The notes: generated by a model from the letters alone, not told the origin. A stretch of DNA of 25,308 bases from Treponema sp. UBA7570 (GCA_002477955.1 DLLE01000063.1:139380-164687); one strand, 5' to 3'. Positions 14,920 through 22,786 are shown, counted from the first letter of the stretch. Numbers and translations: made by a program.

Positions 14920-16560
14920 TTAGTAATGGAAGCTTGAGCCTCCGATAAACTCTCGTACAATCGACTGTTTTGGAATATATGTTTCTGGAATCTGGTCAAA
15001 GTTATCCAAAAAACGCAGCAGACGGCGAGCCTCGCTAAATTCCGGCATATTCGGTTTTACTGCATGCAAAAGCGGACTTGCGTAGACTTTCAAAACAGGA
15101 ATTTCGTAATCCAGGGCGGTATTCAAAACTGCATCGGCATTGTTCTGGAACGGAAAAATATGCAGAAGCTCTCCTTTTTGGACACTTTGCCACATTCCGA
15201 TTGTATCTGCGGCAGATTTGCCTCTAAAACGTGAGTCGCGCACTATGCGGCGGATAAGGCGGTTGTCGCTCGAAGAAATACGCGTGTGGTCGTTGATATT
15301 CAGCTGGGTAAGGGCAGAAAGGTAGATTTTGAACTTGAATTCACTCTTTACTTTTGGAGTAAGCTTGTCGTTTAGCCCGTGGATTCCTTCCATAATGAGT
15401 ATGTCGTTTTTAGCAAGGCGCATAGTTTCTCCAGTGTAATACGGCTGCCCCAAATCAAAATTGTAAGAAGGAACTTTTATTTCTTTTCCATCAAAAAGGT
15501 CGTTAAGATTTTGGTTTAAAAGTTCAACATTGAGGGCTTCGAGACATTCGTAGTCGTAGTTTCCATTTTCGTCCTTTGGATTTTTTTCGCGTCCTACATA
15601 ATAGTTGTCGAGCGAAATTACTTTTGGATTATAGCCGAATGCCTGCAGATGAAGGGCGAGTTTTTTTGCAGATGTTGTTTTTCCAGAAGATGAAGGCCCT
15701 GCTATTAAAACAACTTTTACGTTTTTGCGCTCATGGATTTGTTCTGCAACCTTTGCGTAATTCTGAGACTGGAAAGTTTCTGTAATGTCGATAAAGTCGT
15801 TCACCTTGCGTTTTAGAATCAGCCGGTTTAAATCAGCCGCATTCTTTACGTTTACTGTTTTTCCCCAGTTTTTGTATTTTTTATAGATTTCAAAAATCTT
15901 AGGGTTGTCGGAAAATTCGCCGAGTTTTTCAGGCTCCTTTTCTGACGGAAATTGCAGCAAAAAGCCCTCGTCATAAGGCAAAAGATCAAAAAATTTTATT
16001 TGTCCTGTTGCAAGCGAACAAGGTCCTTGAAAAATATCAGAAAATGAGCCGAGCGTGTTTACGATTACCTGAGGCTCGCACCGGTATTCAAGCTGGGCGC
16101 GGGTGTCTTTTAATCCGTTTTTTTCAAAAAGTTCGCAGGCCGCTTCGTAAGAAGCAATCAAAGTCTGGATTGTTTCGTTTTTTTGAACGATAGAAAGCAT
16201 TTCGCTTTTTATAAGCTCAACCTGCTTTTTTTCTACCGGAGAATCGTCAAAAGTGTAATAATACGATGAACCCAAGCTGTGCCCGATTAAAAGTCTTTTT
16301 TCTGGAAAAATTTTGTGAACAGCGGCGGCAAGAATAAAGCAGAGCGTGCGCCTGTAAACTGCTACACCGTCTTTAGAATTAAGATATACCGGCTCCAGAG
16401 TTCCGTCTGTGATCATTCTCCAGGAAAGCGGAAGAATTTCGTTATTAAAGCGCAACGCCATAATAGGCGATGAAGTTTTTGTAAAGTTTGAAAGAAGCTC
16501 TGTTCCCTGAGTGCCAAAGTGGCACTGGATTTTTTTGTTTTCGATTGTCAATGTAAGCAT
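14920..16560 (-). CDS. nucleoside (uridine) kinase-like protein with N-terminal TGS/SAD-like region
   Basis: The 546-residue protein has a C-terminal uridine kinase/phosphoribulokinase-type domain and an N-terminal half of about 230 residues. The P-loop is GPSSSGKTT at 288-296. SLDNYYVGR, the YDYE segment and the LIMEGIHGLN Walker B-like strand follow. The N-terminus resembles a TGS domain followed by the second additional domain of threonyl-tRNA synthetase (LIGHSLGSSYYYTF at 91-104), a known architecture in clostridia, Thermotoga and spirochaetes. The reaction is presumably ATP-dependent nucleoside phosphorylation; substrate and the role of the N-terminal half are not evident. The ATG is 7 nt after a perfect TATAAT without a Shine-Dalgarno site. 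It lies 48 nt downstream of argR on the same strand. Confidence 0.83.
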   Translation of the reverse strand: MLTLTIENKKIQCHFGTQGTELLSNFTKTSSPIMALRFNNEILPLSWRMITDGTLEPVYLNSKDGVAVYRRTLCFILAAAVHKIFPEKRLLIGHSLGSSYYYTFDDSPVEKKQVELIKSEMLSIVQKNETIQTLIASYEAACELFEKNGLKDTRAQLEYRCEPQVIVNTLGSFSDIFQGPCSLATGQIKFFDLLPYDEGFLLQFPSEKEPEKLGEFSDNPKIFEIYKKYKNWGKTVNVKNAADLNRLILKRKVNDFIDITETFQSQNYAKVAEQIHERKNVKVVLIAGPSSSGKTTSAKKLALHLQAFGYNPKVISLDNYYVGREKNPKDENGNYDYECLEALNVELLNQNLNDLFDGKEIKVPSYNFDLGQPYYTGETMRLAKNDILIMEGIHGLNDKLTPKVKSEFKFKIYLSALTQLNINDHTRISSSDNRLIRRIVRDSRFRGKSAADTIGMWQSVQKGELLHIFPFQNNADAVLNTALDYEIPVLKVYASPLLHAVKPNMPEFSEARRLLRFLDNFDQIPETYIPKQSIVREFIGGSSFHY

Positions 16561-16567
16561 AAACTAC

Positions 16568-16573
16568 ATTATA
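16568..16573 (-). promoter_or_regulatory. -10 element of the nucleoside kinase gene
   Basis: A perfect TATAAT read on the minus strand lies 7 nt before the ATG at 16560, between argR and the kinase gene. The -35 region at 17 nt spacing is TTTATA, a poor match. The location predicts a leaderless transcript independent of argR. Confidence 0.45.
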
Positions 16574-16608
16574 CCCGATTGGCAAATATTTATAAACAAA
16601 TTTATCCG

Positions 16609-17079
16609 TCAATCGTCGAGATTTGGAATGTGCTTTTTTAAGGTTTTCATAAAATGCTCGCCTGTTACGTTTTTTCTGAGGCTTGCAAAAATGCAGTTGT
16701 CGCCTGCTACAGTTCCCAAAATTTCGTTCAAATTAAGGCTGTCCAATGCGTTTGCTACGGAATTTGCCTGTCCGCTGAAAGTTTTTATTACGACTGTGGA
16801 ATCGTTCCATTCAATGCTGACATAACCGCGCATAAAGTCTTGAACAAAAATCTCTTCGTTTTCGCCGCGATCGTCTTCTCCAGGAAGAGTGTAGACATAG
16901 CCTGCGTGGCCGTCGCTCACTTTGCCGACTTTTAAAAGCTTTAGGTCGCGGGAAAGTGTGGCCTGAGTAAGCTCATAGCCTTCGTTTGTCAAAAGTCCAA
17001 GAAGCTCTTCCTGGCTTTTAATTCTGTTGTTTTTTATAAATTTTTTTATGGCCTTGAGCCTTGAGGTCCGTTCTTTCAA
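16609..17079 (-). CDS. argR: arginine repressor ArgR
   Basis: ArgR is a hexameric arginine-sensing DNA-binding regulator of arginine synthesis and uptake. The 156-residue length is standard. The winged-helix N-domain contains LTQATLSRDLKLL with the recognition residues S43 and R44. The C-domain has the arginine-binding loop GTVAGDN at 122-128, where many homologues have GDD, so the second acidic residue is Asn here. No ATG is available; the reading frame opens after a TAA at 17103-17101. The TTG at 17079, with AAGGA 7 nt upstream, is the likely start. It is divergent from the DAHP synthase fusion, and likely targets include argH at 3465 and its own promoter. Confidence 0.93.
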   Translation of the reverse strand: MKERTSRLKAIKKFIKNNRIKSQEELLGLLTNEGYELTQATLSRDLKLLKVGKVSDGHAGYVYTLPGEDDRGENEEIFVQDFMRGYVSIEWNDSTVVIKTFSGQANSVANALDSLNLNEILGTVAGDNCIFASLRKNVTGEHFMKTLKKHIPNLDD

Positions 17080-17142
17080 AATATTGTCCTTCGCATATTG
17101 TTACACAAAAAAAGGCAGTTTTTGCGAAAATCATCCAGTTTT

Positions 17143-17161
17143 TATGCATAAATTATGTATA
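17143..17161. promoter_or_regulatory. candidate ARG box (ArgR operator)
   Basis: TATGCATAA and TTATGTATA flank a central A, with 8 of 9 arm positions symmetric. The form resembles AT-rich ArgR operators with TATGCAT-type half sites. It lies 64 bp upstream of the argR start in the divergent gap, where autoregulation is common. The palindrome is seen; the link to ArgR is inferred from shape and location. Confidence 0.4.
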
Positions 17162-17246
17162 AAAATACAAAAAGTGTCAAATAGAAGAAAATATGTTCCG
17201 TATCGTCGCAGGCCCTGTTCAAAAAAAATACAGAATTATACAGGCC

Positions 17247-17278
17247 TTGTTTTATATTTTTTTATTTTGCTGTAATAT
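17247..17278 (+). promoter_or_regulatory. promoter region of the DAHP synthase fusion gene
   Basis: TTGTTT at 17247-17252 and, 18 nt later, TGTAAT at 17271-17276 (overlapping TAATAT at 17273-17278) sit just before the ATG at 17285. Either -10 reading leaves 6-8 nt to the start codon and no Shine-Dalgarno site. In the 205-nt gap 17080-17284 I see only this promoter, the candidate ARG box and argR start signals. Confidence 0.4.
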
Positions 17279-17284
17279 GATTTT

Positions 17285-19225
17285 ATGGTAATTGTTCTTA
17301 AAAATGATGTCAGCGAAAACGAAAAAAAGAATATAAAAGCTCTCTTAAAGTCTAGAAATTTTAAGATTAACGAGGTTAAAGGTGATGAATCTACGATTCT
17401 TGCGGCGGTTGGACGGCTTGCCATGGATATTCGTGAAGTGGAAGTGCTTCCGGGTGTTGCAAAAGTTGTGCCGATTTCAAAACCGTACAAACTTGCAAGC
17501 CGTGAATTTAAGCCGGAAAACACAGTCGTAGAAATTCCAAACAATCGCGGCCAGATTATAAGAATCGGCGGAAGCAGGCTTGTTTCTATTGCAGGGCCTT
17601 GCGCTGTCGAAAGCCGGGAGCAGATGCTTGAAGCGGCCGCGGCAGTCAGTGCAAGCGGTGCCGTTATGCTTCGCGGAGGAGCCTATAAACCGCGGACTTC
17701 GCCTTATGCTTTTCAGGGGCTTGGAGAAGAAGGCTTAAAATACTTAAAAGAAGCCGGGGAAAAATACGGGCTTCCAGTTGTTACAGAAATTGTCGATGCG
17801 GAGTATATTCCAGTTATGGAAAGTAACGGGGTCGATGTCTATCAAGTTGGCGCGCGCAATATGCAGAATTTCGAGCTTTTAAAAAGGCTTGGAAAACTTG
17901 GAAAACCTGTTATTTTAAAGCGCGGTCTTTGCGCTACAATCCAGGAATGGCTTATGTCTGCCGAATATCTGCTTTCTAGTGGAACGGACAAGGTTATTTT
18001 GTGCGAACGAGGAATCCGCACTTACGAGACTGCTACGCGCAACACCTTGGATTTAAGCTCAATACCAGTATTAAGAAGCCTTACACATCTTCCTGTGATT
18101 GTCGATCCTAGCCATGCGGTTGGTGTCCGCGATAAAATTCCTCCTATGGCTCTTGCCGCTGTCGCTGCCGGCGCAGACGGGATTATTGTCGAAGTTCACT
18201 GCCACCCAGAACAGGCTCTCTCAGATGCGGCCCAGGCTCTTTATCCAGAGCAGTTTGAAAAAATAATGCGCGATGTAGAAGCCCTTGCTCCTGTAATCGG
18301 AAAACAAGTTGCCCATATCCGCGCAGAAGAAAAAACAGAGCCACAGTCATTGCATGGTGAACAAAATAAAGCTTCCAAACGCGTGCTCTGCGCTTTTTCC
18401 GGAAAAAAAGGCGCTTATGCAGAACAGGCGATCTTTAATTATTTTGAAGATTTGGCTGAGCCTGTCGAAGCTGATTCGTTTGACGAGATTTTTCAGGAAG
18501 TAGTTGACGGCAAAGTTCAGTACGGAATGATTCCTATAGAAAACTCAACTGCCGGTTCTGTTTACAACAATTATGACAACCTTACGCGCTATGAAGACAT
18601 TTCGATTGTCGGTGCGGTTACAATCCGGGTTGAGCACAGCCTTTTAGCTCCGGAAGGCGCGACCCTCGAATCAGTCAGGCATGTCTACAGTCATCCGCAG
18701 GGACTTGCCCAATGTTCTAATTTTATAAAAAAATATGGATATAAGACGGTGGATACTGTTTCTACGGCGACAGGAGCGGAGCTTGTAAGCGAAAAAAAAG
18801 ACATTTCATGCGCGGCTATCGCAAATGCGCGCAATGCAAAGCTGTACGGCTTAAAAGTTCTTCGCCAGGGAATCGAAAACGACCCGAATAATTACACCCG
18901 CTTTGTAATAATCGCCGCAAATCATACAAAAAATTCTCCTAAATTATTGGGAGAGCAAAAGCCAAACCGCGCAACTTTGATGTTCTCGACAAAAAATGAA
19001 GCCGGCGCTCTCTACGATACTTTGGGCGTGTTTAAAAATGCAAAATTGAGCATGAACCGGCTTGAGTCGCGCCCGATTGCAGGAAAACCGTGGAAATACT
19101 GGTTTTACAGCGATGTGGTTATTCCTTCTGATGTAAAAAATCCGGTAAAATATATCGACGATTTTATAAATGTCTTAAAGTCGAATGCGGAAGACATAAG
19201 GCTTTTGGGCGTTTATTATGAATAA
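17285..19225 (+). CDS. fused DAHP synthase (type I-beta)/prephenate dehydratase
   Basis: A 646-residue two-enzyme fusion. Residues 1-345 are 3-deoxy-D-arabino-heptulosonate-7-phosphate synthase, with an N-terminal ferredoxin-like regulatory domain (1-70) and the barrel motifs GPCAVES (104-110), KPRTSP (135-140) and LKRG. This enzyme commits PEP and erythrose-4-phosphate to aromatic synthesis. After a polar linker of about 20 residues, 366-646 is prephenate dehydratase, which makes phenylpyruvate: PIENSTAG at 417-424 and the catalytic TRF at 538-540. An ACT domain carries GAL at 574-576 and the phenylalanine-binding ESRP at 594-597. No chorismate mutase domain is present. The start matches DAHP synthases beginning MIVVLK and is probably leaderless. 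ilvN follows 55 nt downstream. Feedback control by Phe is likely at the ACT domain. Confidence 0.93.
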   Translation: MVIVLKNDVSENEKKNIKALLKSRNFKINEVKGDESTILAAVGRLAMDIREVEVLPGVAKVVPISKPYKLASREFKPENTVVEIPNNRGQIIRIGGSRLVSIAGPCAVESREQMLEAAAAVSASGAVMLRGGAYKPRTSPYAFQGLGEEGLKYLKEAGEKYGLPVVTEIVDAEYIPVMESNGVDVYQVGARNMQNFELLKRLGKLGKPVILKRGLCATIQEWLMSAEYLLSSGTDKVILCERGIRTYETATRNTLDLSSIPVLRSLTHLPVIVDPSHAVGVRDKIPPMALAAVAAGADGIIVEVHCHPEQALSDAAQALYPEQFEKIMRDVEALAPVIGKQVAHIRAEEKTEPQSLHGEQNKASKRVLCAFSGKKGAYAEQAIFNYFEDLAEPVEADSFDEIFQEVVDGKVQYGMIPIENSTAGSVYNNYDNLTRYEDISIVGAVTIRVEHSLLAPEGATLESVRHVYSHPQGLAQCSNFIKKYGYKTVDTVSTATGAELVSEKKDISCAAIANARNAKLYGLKVLRQGIENDPNNYTRFVIIAANHTKNSPKLLGEQKPNRATLMFSTKNEAGALYDTLGVFKNAKLSMNRLESRPIAGKPWKYWFYSDVVIPSDVKNPVKYIDDFINVLKSNAEDIRLLGVYYE

Positions 19226-19280
19226 ATTCAAATTTATTTAAGTAAAAACGGTCAGTTTGACAAAAAATAGAGGTAATAAT

Positions 19281-19772
19281 ATGGAAAAATTTGTTCTTTC
19301 AGTTCTTGTTGAAGATAAATCCGGCGTTTTGAGCCGTGTCTCTGGTCTTTTTAGCCGCCGCGGATTCAATATTGCGTCTCTTACGGTTTGCGAAACCCAT
19401 AATCCGGAACAGTCAAGAATGACAATTGTCGTTGCAGGCGACGAGTATGTGCTTGAGCAGATTGAAAAACAGCTTTCAAAGCTTGTTGAAGTGATTTCGA
19501 TCAGCCACTGCAAAAAAGAAGAAACCTGCGAACGCGAAATGGCGTTGATAAAAGTAAAGGCGACCGGAACTGAACGCGCTGTAATAATCGAGACTTGTCA
19601 GATTTTCCGTGCGCATATTGTAGACGTTTCTTTCAATTCTGTAATTGTAGAAGCAACAGGAAGCGAAGAAAAAATCGAAAGCCTTATCCGCCTTCTTGAG
19701 CCTTACGGAATTCTTGAGCTTGTAAAAACAGGCCTTGCCGCGATGGAACGTGGCGAAAAAGTAATGAAGTAA
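19281..19772 (+). CDS. ilvN: acetolactate synthase small (regulatory) subunit
   Basis: The 163-residue product is the regulatory subunit of acetohydroxyacid synthase, the partner of the ilvB product encoded at 1741. It has an N-terminal ACT domain (SVLVEDKSGVLSRVSGLFSRRGFNI, residues 6-30 region) that binds valine-type effectors, and a second C-terminal ACT-like domain from about residue 80. Length and order match IlvN/IlvH. The ATG at 19281 has AGAGGT just upstream; an in-frame TTG at 19257 is unnecessary. The stop TAA shares its last A with the ATG of the following lipoprotein gene, so these two are translationally coupled. Location away from ilvB is unusual, since the two are usually adjacent. 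Confidence 0.93.
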   Translation: MEKFVLSVLVEDKSGVLSRVSGLFSRRGFNIASLTVCETHNPEQSRMTIVVAGDEYVLEQIEKQLSKLVEVISISHCKKEETCEREMALIKVKATGTERAVIIETCQIFRAHIVDVSFNSVIVEATGSEEKIESLIRLLEPYGILELVKTGLAAMERGEKVMK

Positions 19773-21502
19773 TGATAAAAAAAATTATATTCTGGACTTT
19801 ATTCTGCGCTCTTGCCGCTTCGTGTTCTCAAAAAACTGATTTTAACTTGCAGATTCCTGACGGAACCGAAATAGAAGAAAGTCCGGTTATAAAAAAAACT
19901 TCTCACAAAAACGACTTTTATATTTTTGAAGAAAGCCAGCAGGAACGGATTGATTTGTTCCGCGGAATGCAGGGCTGCGCGGCAGTCTGTATAAAGCTTA
20001 AGGTCGAAAAAACTTCCCGCAAAAAAGACGGAAGCCCAAATATTGCAAGCCTCGGTTTTTTATATAAAACTGATTTTAATGGAAAGACTTCTGTTGTTTT
20101 TCCTCTTTCTTCACGGTCGCTTATAAATTTTAGTTTTGATGATTTTGAAGGGCAGTGCGTAGAAATTGTTTATTCTCTTGAGCGCGGAAAAGAATGTCCT
20201 GCCGGTTTTTTTGTTGATTTGGCCAGTTCAAAAGCAAAGTATTCTGTCGTTTCGGTGCAGGTTGCGCAAGCGTCCGTCGGCTTTGATTATTCTCAGGATT
20301 GTGAGCGCTATGCCTTTGCTCCGAATGGCGGAAACCTTGTAAAAGGTGCTAAAAAGATTGATTTTTCTGCGCTCGCAATGTGCTTTTCCCCGGTAAATTC
20401 AGAAAAAGCCCTTATGCCAAAAATTTGCTTTTCATTTAGCCATGATGCAGACAGCGTAAAATTTACTTCTGGAGGCGAGCGCTTTACAGTCCGCAACGGC
20501 GGTTCTGGATATATTGATGTTCCTGTGGCGGCCTTAAAATCTCCTTTTTCGGAACTGGAAATAACTGAAAACGCAGAGCAGATAAAAAGCGTTATGGCTG
20601 TTCCCAGCGACTGGAATCTTCTTGAAAACTCTTCAGCCCTTGTTTCTTCTCCTGTTAATCCGATAAAAGTTGATCCAGGGCTTATAATGCAGTGGCCGCA
20701 AAAAAACTGGCGCGGCAACGATTACGAGCTTTTTGAATGGGACAGGTTTTCAAGCATACTTTTTTTTGATACTGCAAATTACTCTGTTCAAAACGACTTT
20801 TTCCGCCGGCTTGCTTTTTTTGTAGAAAAACAGGGCTTTAAGGGAAAACTTTTATCAGATGCGGAGCTTGAAGGCAAACACGGCTACAATGCGCATGACT
20901 ACAGGGCCTACGATTTGGCGTGCTTCTTTGAAAAAGCCAGAGCCGAAAATTTTCCTTTGAATAAAAAAGAGCTTCTTTTGCGCGAAATCCTCCTCAAAAA
21001 CTCAATTATCGTTCAAAACGAAGACGGAAGTTTTTCTGAAGGACGAGGCGCTGTAATTTCAATCAGCCAGGAAAGCCCTCTTTATTTGAGGACAACTTTT
21101 GTCGCGCATGAAGGCTGGCACGGAATATTTTTTGTTGACGAAGATTTCCGCAATGCAGTTTCGAGCGTTTTTTATTCGCTTCAAATGGCAGATCCAAAAG
21201 CGATTGATTTTCTTATAAAGTATTTTAAGGTTACGCCTTCGCTTAATTATGACACCGAAGACGAGTATCTTCTAAAAAACGAATTTATGGCTTATATGCT
21301 TCAGCGTCCGGTTTCTGTTTGCGAAAAATATTTTACAGACATGGCATCCCGCTCTCATTCCCAGACTTTTATAAAAGAAGAAGCTGACTATATAATTGAA
21401 ACAAAGGCGGCAGGTTTTTCCGGCTCGGCTCAAATGCTTGAAGATTACGTAAAACGCCGCTGGAATCTTTCCGCCGGACGCGTTTGGCTTTTAAGCCGCT
21501 AG
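19772..21502 (+). CDS. putative lipoprotein with HExxH metallopeptidase motif
   Basis: The 576-residue product starts with a lipoprotein signal (KK, hydrophobic 5-16, lipobox LAASC with Cys18), so it is probably anchored in the cell envelope. I do not recognise a named family. The region from about 25 to 290 looks beta-rich. The C-terminal part has HEGWH at 446-450, preceded by the hydrophobic TTFVA, a classic HExxH zinc site, and NEFMAY with Glu504 as a possible third ligand 54 residues later. This suggests a gluzincin-like metallopeptidase; that is inference from the motif. It overlaps the ilvN stop by one base and ends on a CTAG whose TAG on each strand serves both this gene and its convergent neighbour. 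Confidence 0.75.
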   Translation: MIKKIIFWTLFCALAASCSQKTDFNLQIPDGTEIEESPVIKKTSHKNDFYIFEESQQERIDLFRGMQGCAAVCIKLKVEKTSRKKDGSPNIASLGFLYKTDFNGKTSVVFPLSSRSLINFSFDDFEGQCVEIVYSLERGKECPAGFFVDLASSKAKYSVVSVQVAQASVGFDYSQDCERYAFAPNGGNLVKGAKKIDFSALAMCFSPVNSEKALMPKICFSFSHDADSVKFTSGGERFTVRNGGSGYIDVPVAALKSPFSELEITENAEQIKSVMAVPSDWNLLENSSALVSSPVNPIKVDPGLIMQWPQKNWRGNDYELFEWDRFSSILFFDTANYSVQNDFFRRLAFFVEKQGFKGKLLSDAELEGKHGYNAHDYRAYDLACFFEKARAENFPLNKKELLLREILLKNSIIVQNEDGSFSEGRGAVISISQESPLYLRTTFVAHEGWHGIFFVDEDFRNAVSSVFYSLQMADPKAIDFLIKYFKVTPSLNYDTEDEYLLKNEFMAYMLQRPVSVCEKYFTDMASRSHSQTFIKEEADYIIETKAAGFSGSAQMLEDYVKRRWNLSAGRVWLLSR

Positions 21503-22056
21503 ATGTCAATATTGAACGAGCGTTCTGCGGCAACTGTCGTTATAGGCCCGTGCCCCGGCATAATCGTCGTGTCCTCGGGCTGAGAGAGAATTTTCTGCTC
21601 AATTCCACGCTTTAAAATCATCTTTGAGTAATTTGAATTTGTTTCTCCGATTGTCCCGGCTCCTATTACATCTCCAGAAAAAAGCACAGTTCCGATTTTG
21701 TAGACAATCGAGTCTGGAGAATGTCCAGGCACAGGAAAATATTCAATTTCGAGGCCGGCAAGGTTCAGTCTTCCTTCGCCGTGGATTACCTTTGTCTGGA
21801 TTCCAAAAATATTGGATTCGGCGGCATAAACGTCTGCGTCATAAATCTTTAAAAAGGTTTTTAGCCCGCGCAGCTGGTCTTCGTGGTTGTGGGTAACCAA
21901 AACTGCGACAGGCCTGTAATGGTTGTCCTCAAGCTGGTTTATCATCTCCTTTGTAATTTTTCCAGGATCGATGATTACGGCTTCGGAGGTCTTTTCGTTT
22001 ACAACAGCATAGCAGTTTGAAAAGCTGTCAATGTTCAGGTGAAAGTAGATTTTCAT
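21499..22056 (-). CDS. metallo-beta-lactamase-fold hydrolase (glyoxalase II-like)
   Basis: A compact 185-residue MBL-fold protein of the glyoxalase II/YcbL-like group. Metal-ligand motifs are THNHEDQ at 55-61, PGHSPD with His112, FSGD with Asp129, and MPGHGP with His169. The usual HxHxDH reads HNHEDQ: the final His, a ligand of the second zinc in glyoxalase II, is Gln61. Other ligands are retained, so a changed or mononuclear metal site is possible. Function is probably hydrolysis of a thioester or related substrate. Its ATG follows the stop of the upstream pentapeptide-repeat gene with no gap, indicating translational coupling. Its stop shares the CTAG with the convergent lipoprotein gene. 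Confidence 0.87.
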   Translation of the reverse strand: MKIYFHLNIDSFSNCYAVVNEKTSEAVIIDPGKITKEMINQLEDNHYRPVAVLVTHNHEDQLRGLKTFLKIYDADVYAAESNIFGIQTKVIHGEGRLNLAGLEIEYFPVPGHSPDSIVYKIGTVLFSGDVIGAGTIGETNSNYSKMILKRGIEQKILSQPEDTTIMPGHGPITTVAAERSFNIDI

Positions 22057-22734
22057 TTAGTTTGCTCCTGTATTCGTCAGAGGATTTTCCTCGGCATCAC
22101 CTGTAAAAAGCGCGCTTCCTCGCTTGTCAAAAATTGCCTCGTTTGTGTTTGAAAGCTTGAATGAAACGTTGTTTGTCTGGACTTCAAAAAAAACTGTTTT
22201 TTTAATGTTGCAGTTTCTTATGGAAGTGTCCACCAAATGGGAGCGTATAAAACGGCTGTTGTACAAATCAGAATCATCAAAAGAAGACTGGTAGCTTGAA
22301 AGTCCGTTAAAATTGTCCTGGATTAAATCAGAGCCAGTAAAAAGCACGTGAATGAGTTTTGTTCCGGCGAAAGAACAGAACTGCATGTTGCTTTGAATCA
22401 GATTGCAATCCGTAAAAACTGTAAAGTCGAATTTGCACATTCTGCAGTGGATTTTTACGCAGTCCAGTTCAGAAAAAAAACAGTGGGAAAAATCGCAGCC
22501 GTAAAAGCGGTGCCCACTCAACGCAGATTTTGAAAACGTTATTCCTGAACAGTTAAGGCCGACAATTTTCTGGTTTTTGGAAATGTATTTGAGAAGGTCG
22601 TTTTTTGCTTTTTCAGGCTCTTTTGTATGCCTGTAGCAGAACTGAGAATTTTCGATTAAGTTTCCGTTTTCGTCGATGCAAGAAATTGAATTGCGCTTGC
22701 AGCCAGGATGTGCGCATGGATTATTTAAAAACAT
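22057..22734 (-). CDS. pentapeptide-repeat-like protein with N-terminal zinc-binding Cys/His motif
   Basis: The 225-residue protein has an N-terminal Cys/His cluster (C7, C12, C19, C33, H36; CxxxxC ... CYRH) of a kind that binds zinc. From about residue 60 a series of imperfect five-residue repeats follows, with central Phe/Leu/Ile and flanking small or polar residues (CDFSH, CFFSE, CNLIQ, SNMQF, SDLYN, SRFIR), forming a right-handed beta helix in related proteins. Its role is unknown; such helices usually serve protein-protein binding. No signal peptide is seen, so it is cytoplasmic. The promoter is near consensus and the ATG probably leaderless. It is co-transcribed with the hydrolase gene, whose ATG abuts its stop. 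Confidence 0.78.
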   Translation of the reverse strand: MFLNNPCAHPGCKRNSISCIDENGNLIENSQFCYRHTKEPEKAKNDLLKYISKNQKIVGLNCSGITFSKSALSGHRFYGCDFSHCFFSELDCVKIHCRMCKFDFTVFTDCNLIQSNMQFCSFAGTKLIHVLFTGSDLIQDNFNGLSSYQSSFDDSDLYNSRFIRSHLVDTSIRNCNIKKTVFFEVQTNNVSFKLSNTNEAIFDKRGSALFTGDAEENPLTNTGAN

Positions 22735-22740
22735 AAATCA

Positions 22741-22769
22741 ATTGTATGGGATTGAATGATTTTTATCAA
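22741..22769 (-). promoter_or_regulatory. sigma-70-type promoter of the pentapeptide-repeat gene
   Basis: Read on the minus strand, TTGATA (22769-22764), a 17-nt spacer and TACAAT (22746-22741) are near consensus. The -10 box ends 6 nt before the ATG at 22734, so transcription should begin at the start codon. This promoter physically overlaps the one serving the divergent zinc-ribbon gene. Confidence 0.6.
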
Positions 22770-22779
22770 ATATTTAAAC
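22752..22779 (+). promoter_or_regulatory. promoter of the zinc-ribbon/murI pair
   Basis: TTGAAT at 22752-22757 and TAAACT at 22774-22779, 16 nt apart, lie 7 nt before the ATG at 22787. The -10 match is moderate. No Shine-Dalgarno site precedes the ATG. It overlaps the opposite-strand promoter, so the two may compete for polymerase. Confidence 0.4.
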
Positions 22780-22786
22780 TGTATTT

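Noticed and set aside
17205..17256. Direct repeat CAGGCC(C/T)TGTT upstream of the aromatic fusion gene
   Set aside because: There are two imperfect copies, each near-palindromic, but the spacing and match are too loose to call an operator for any known regulator.
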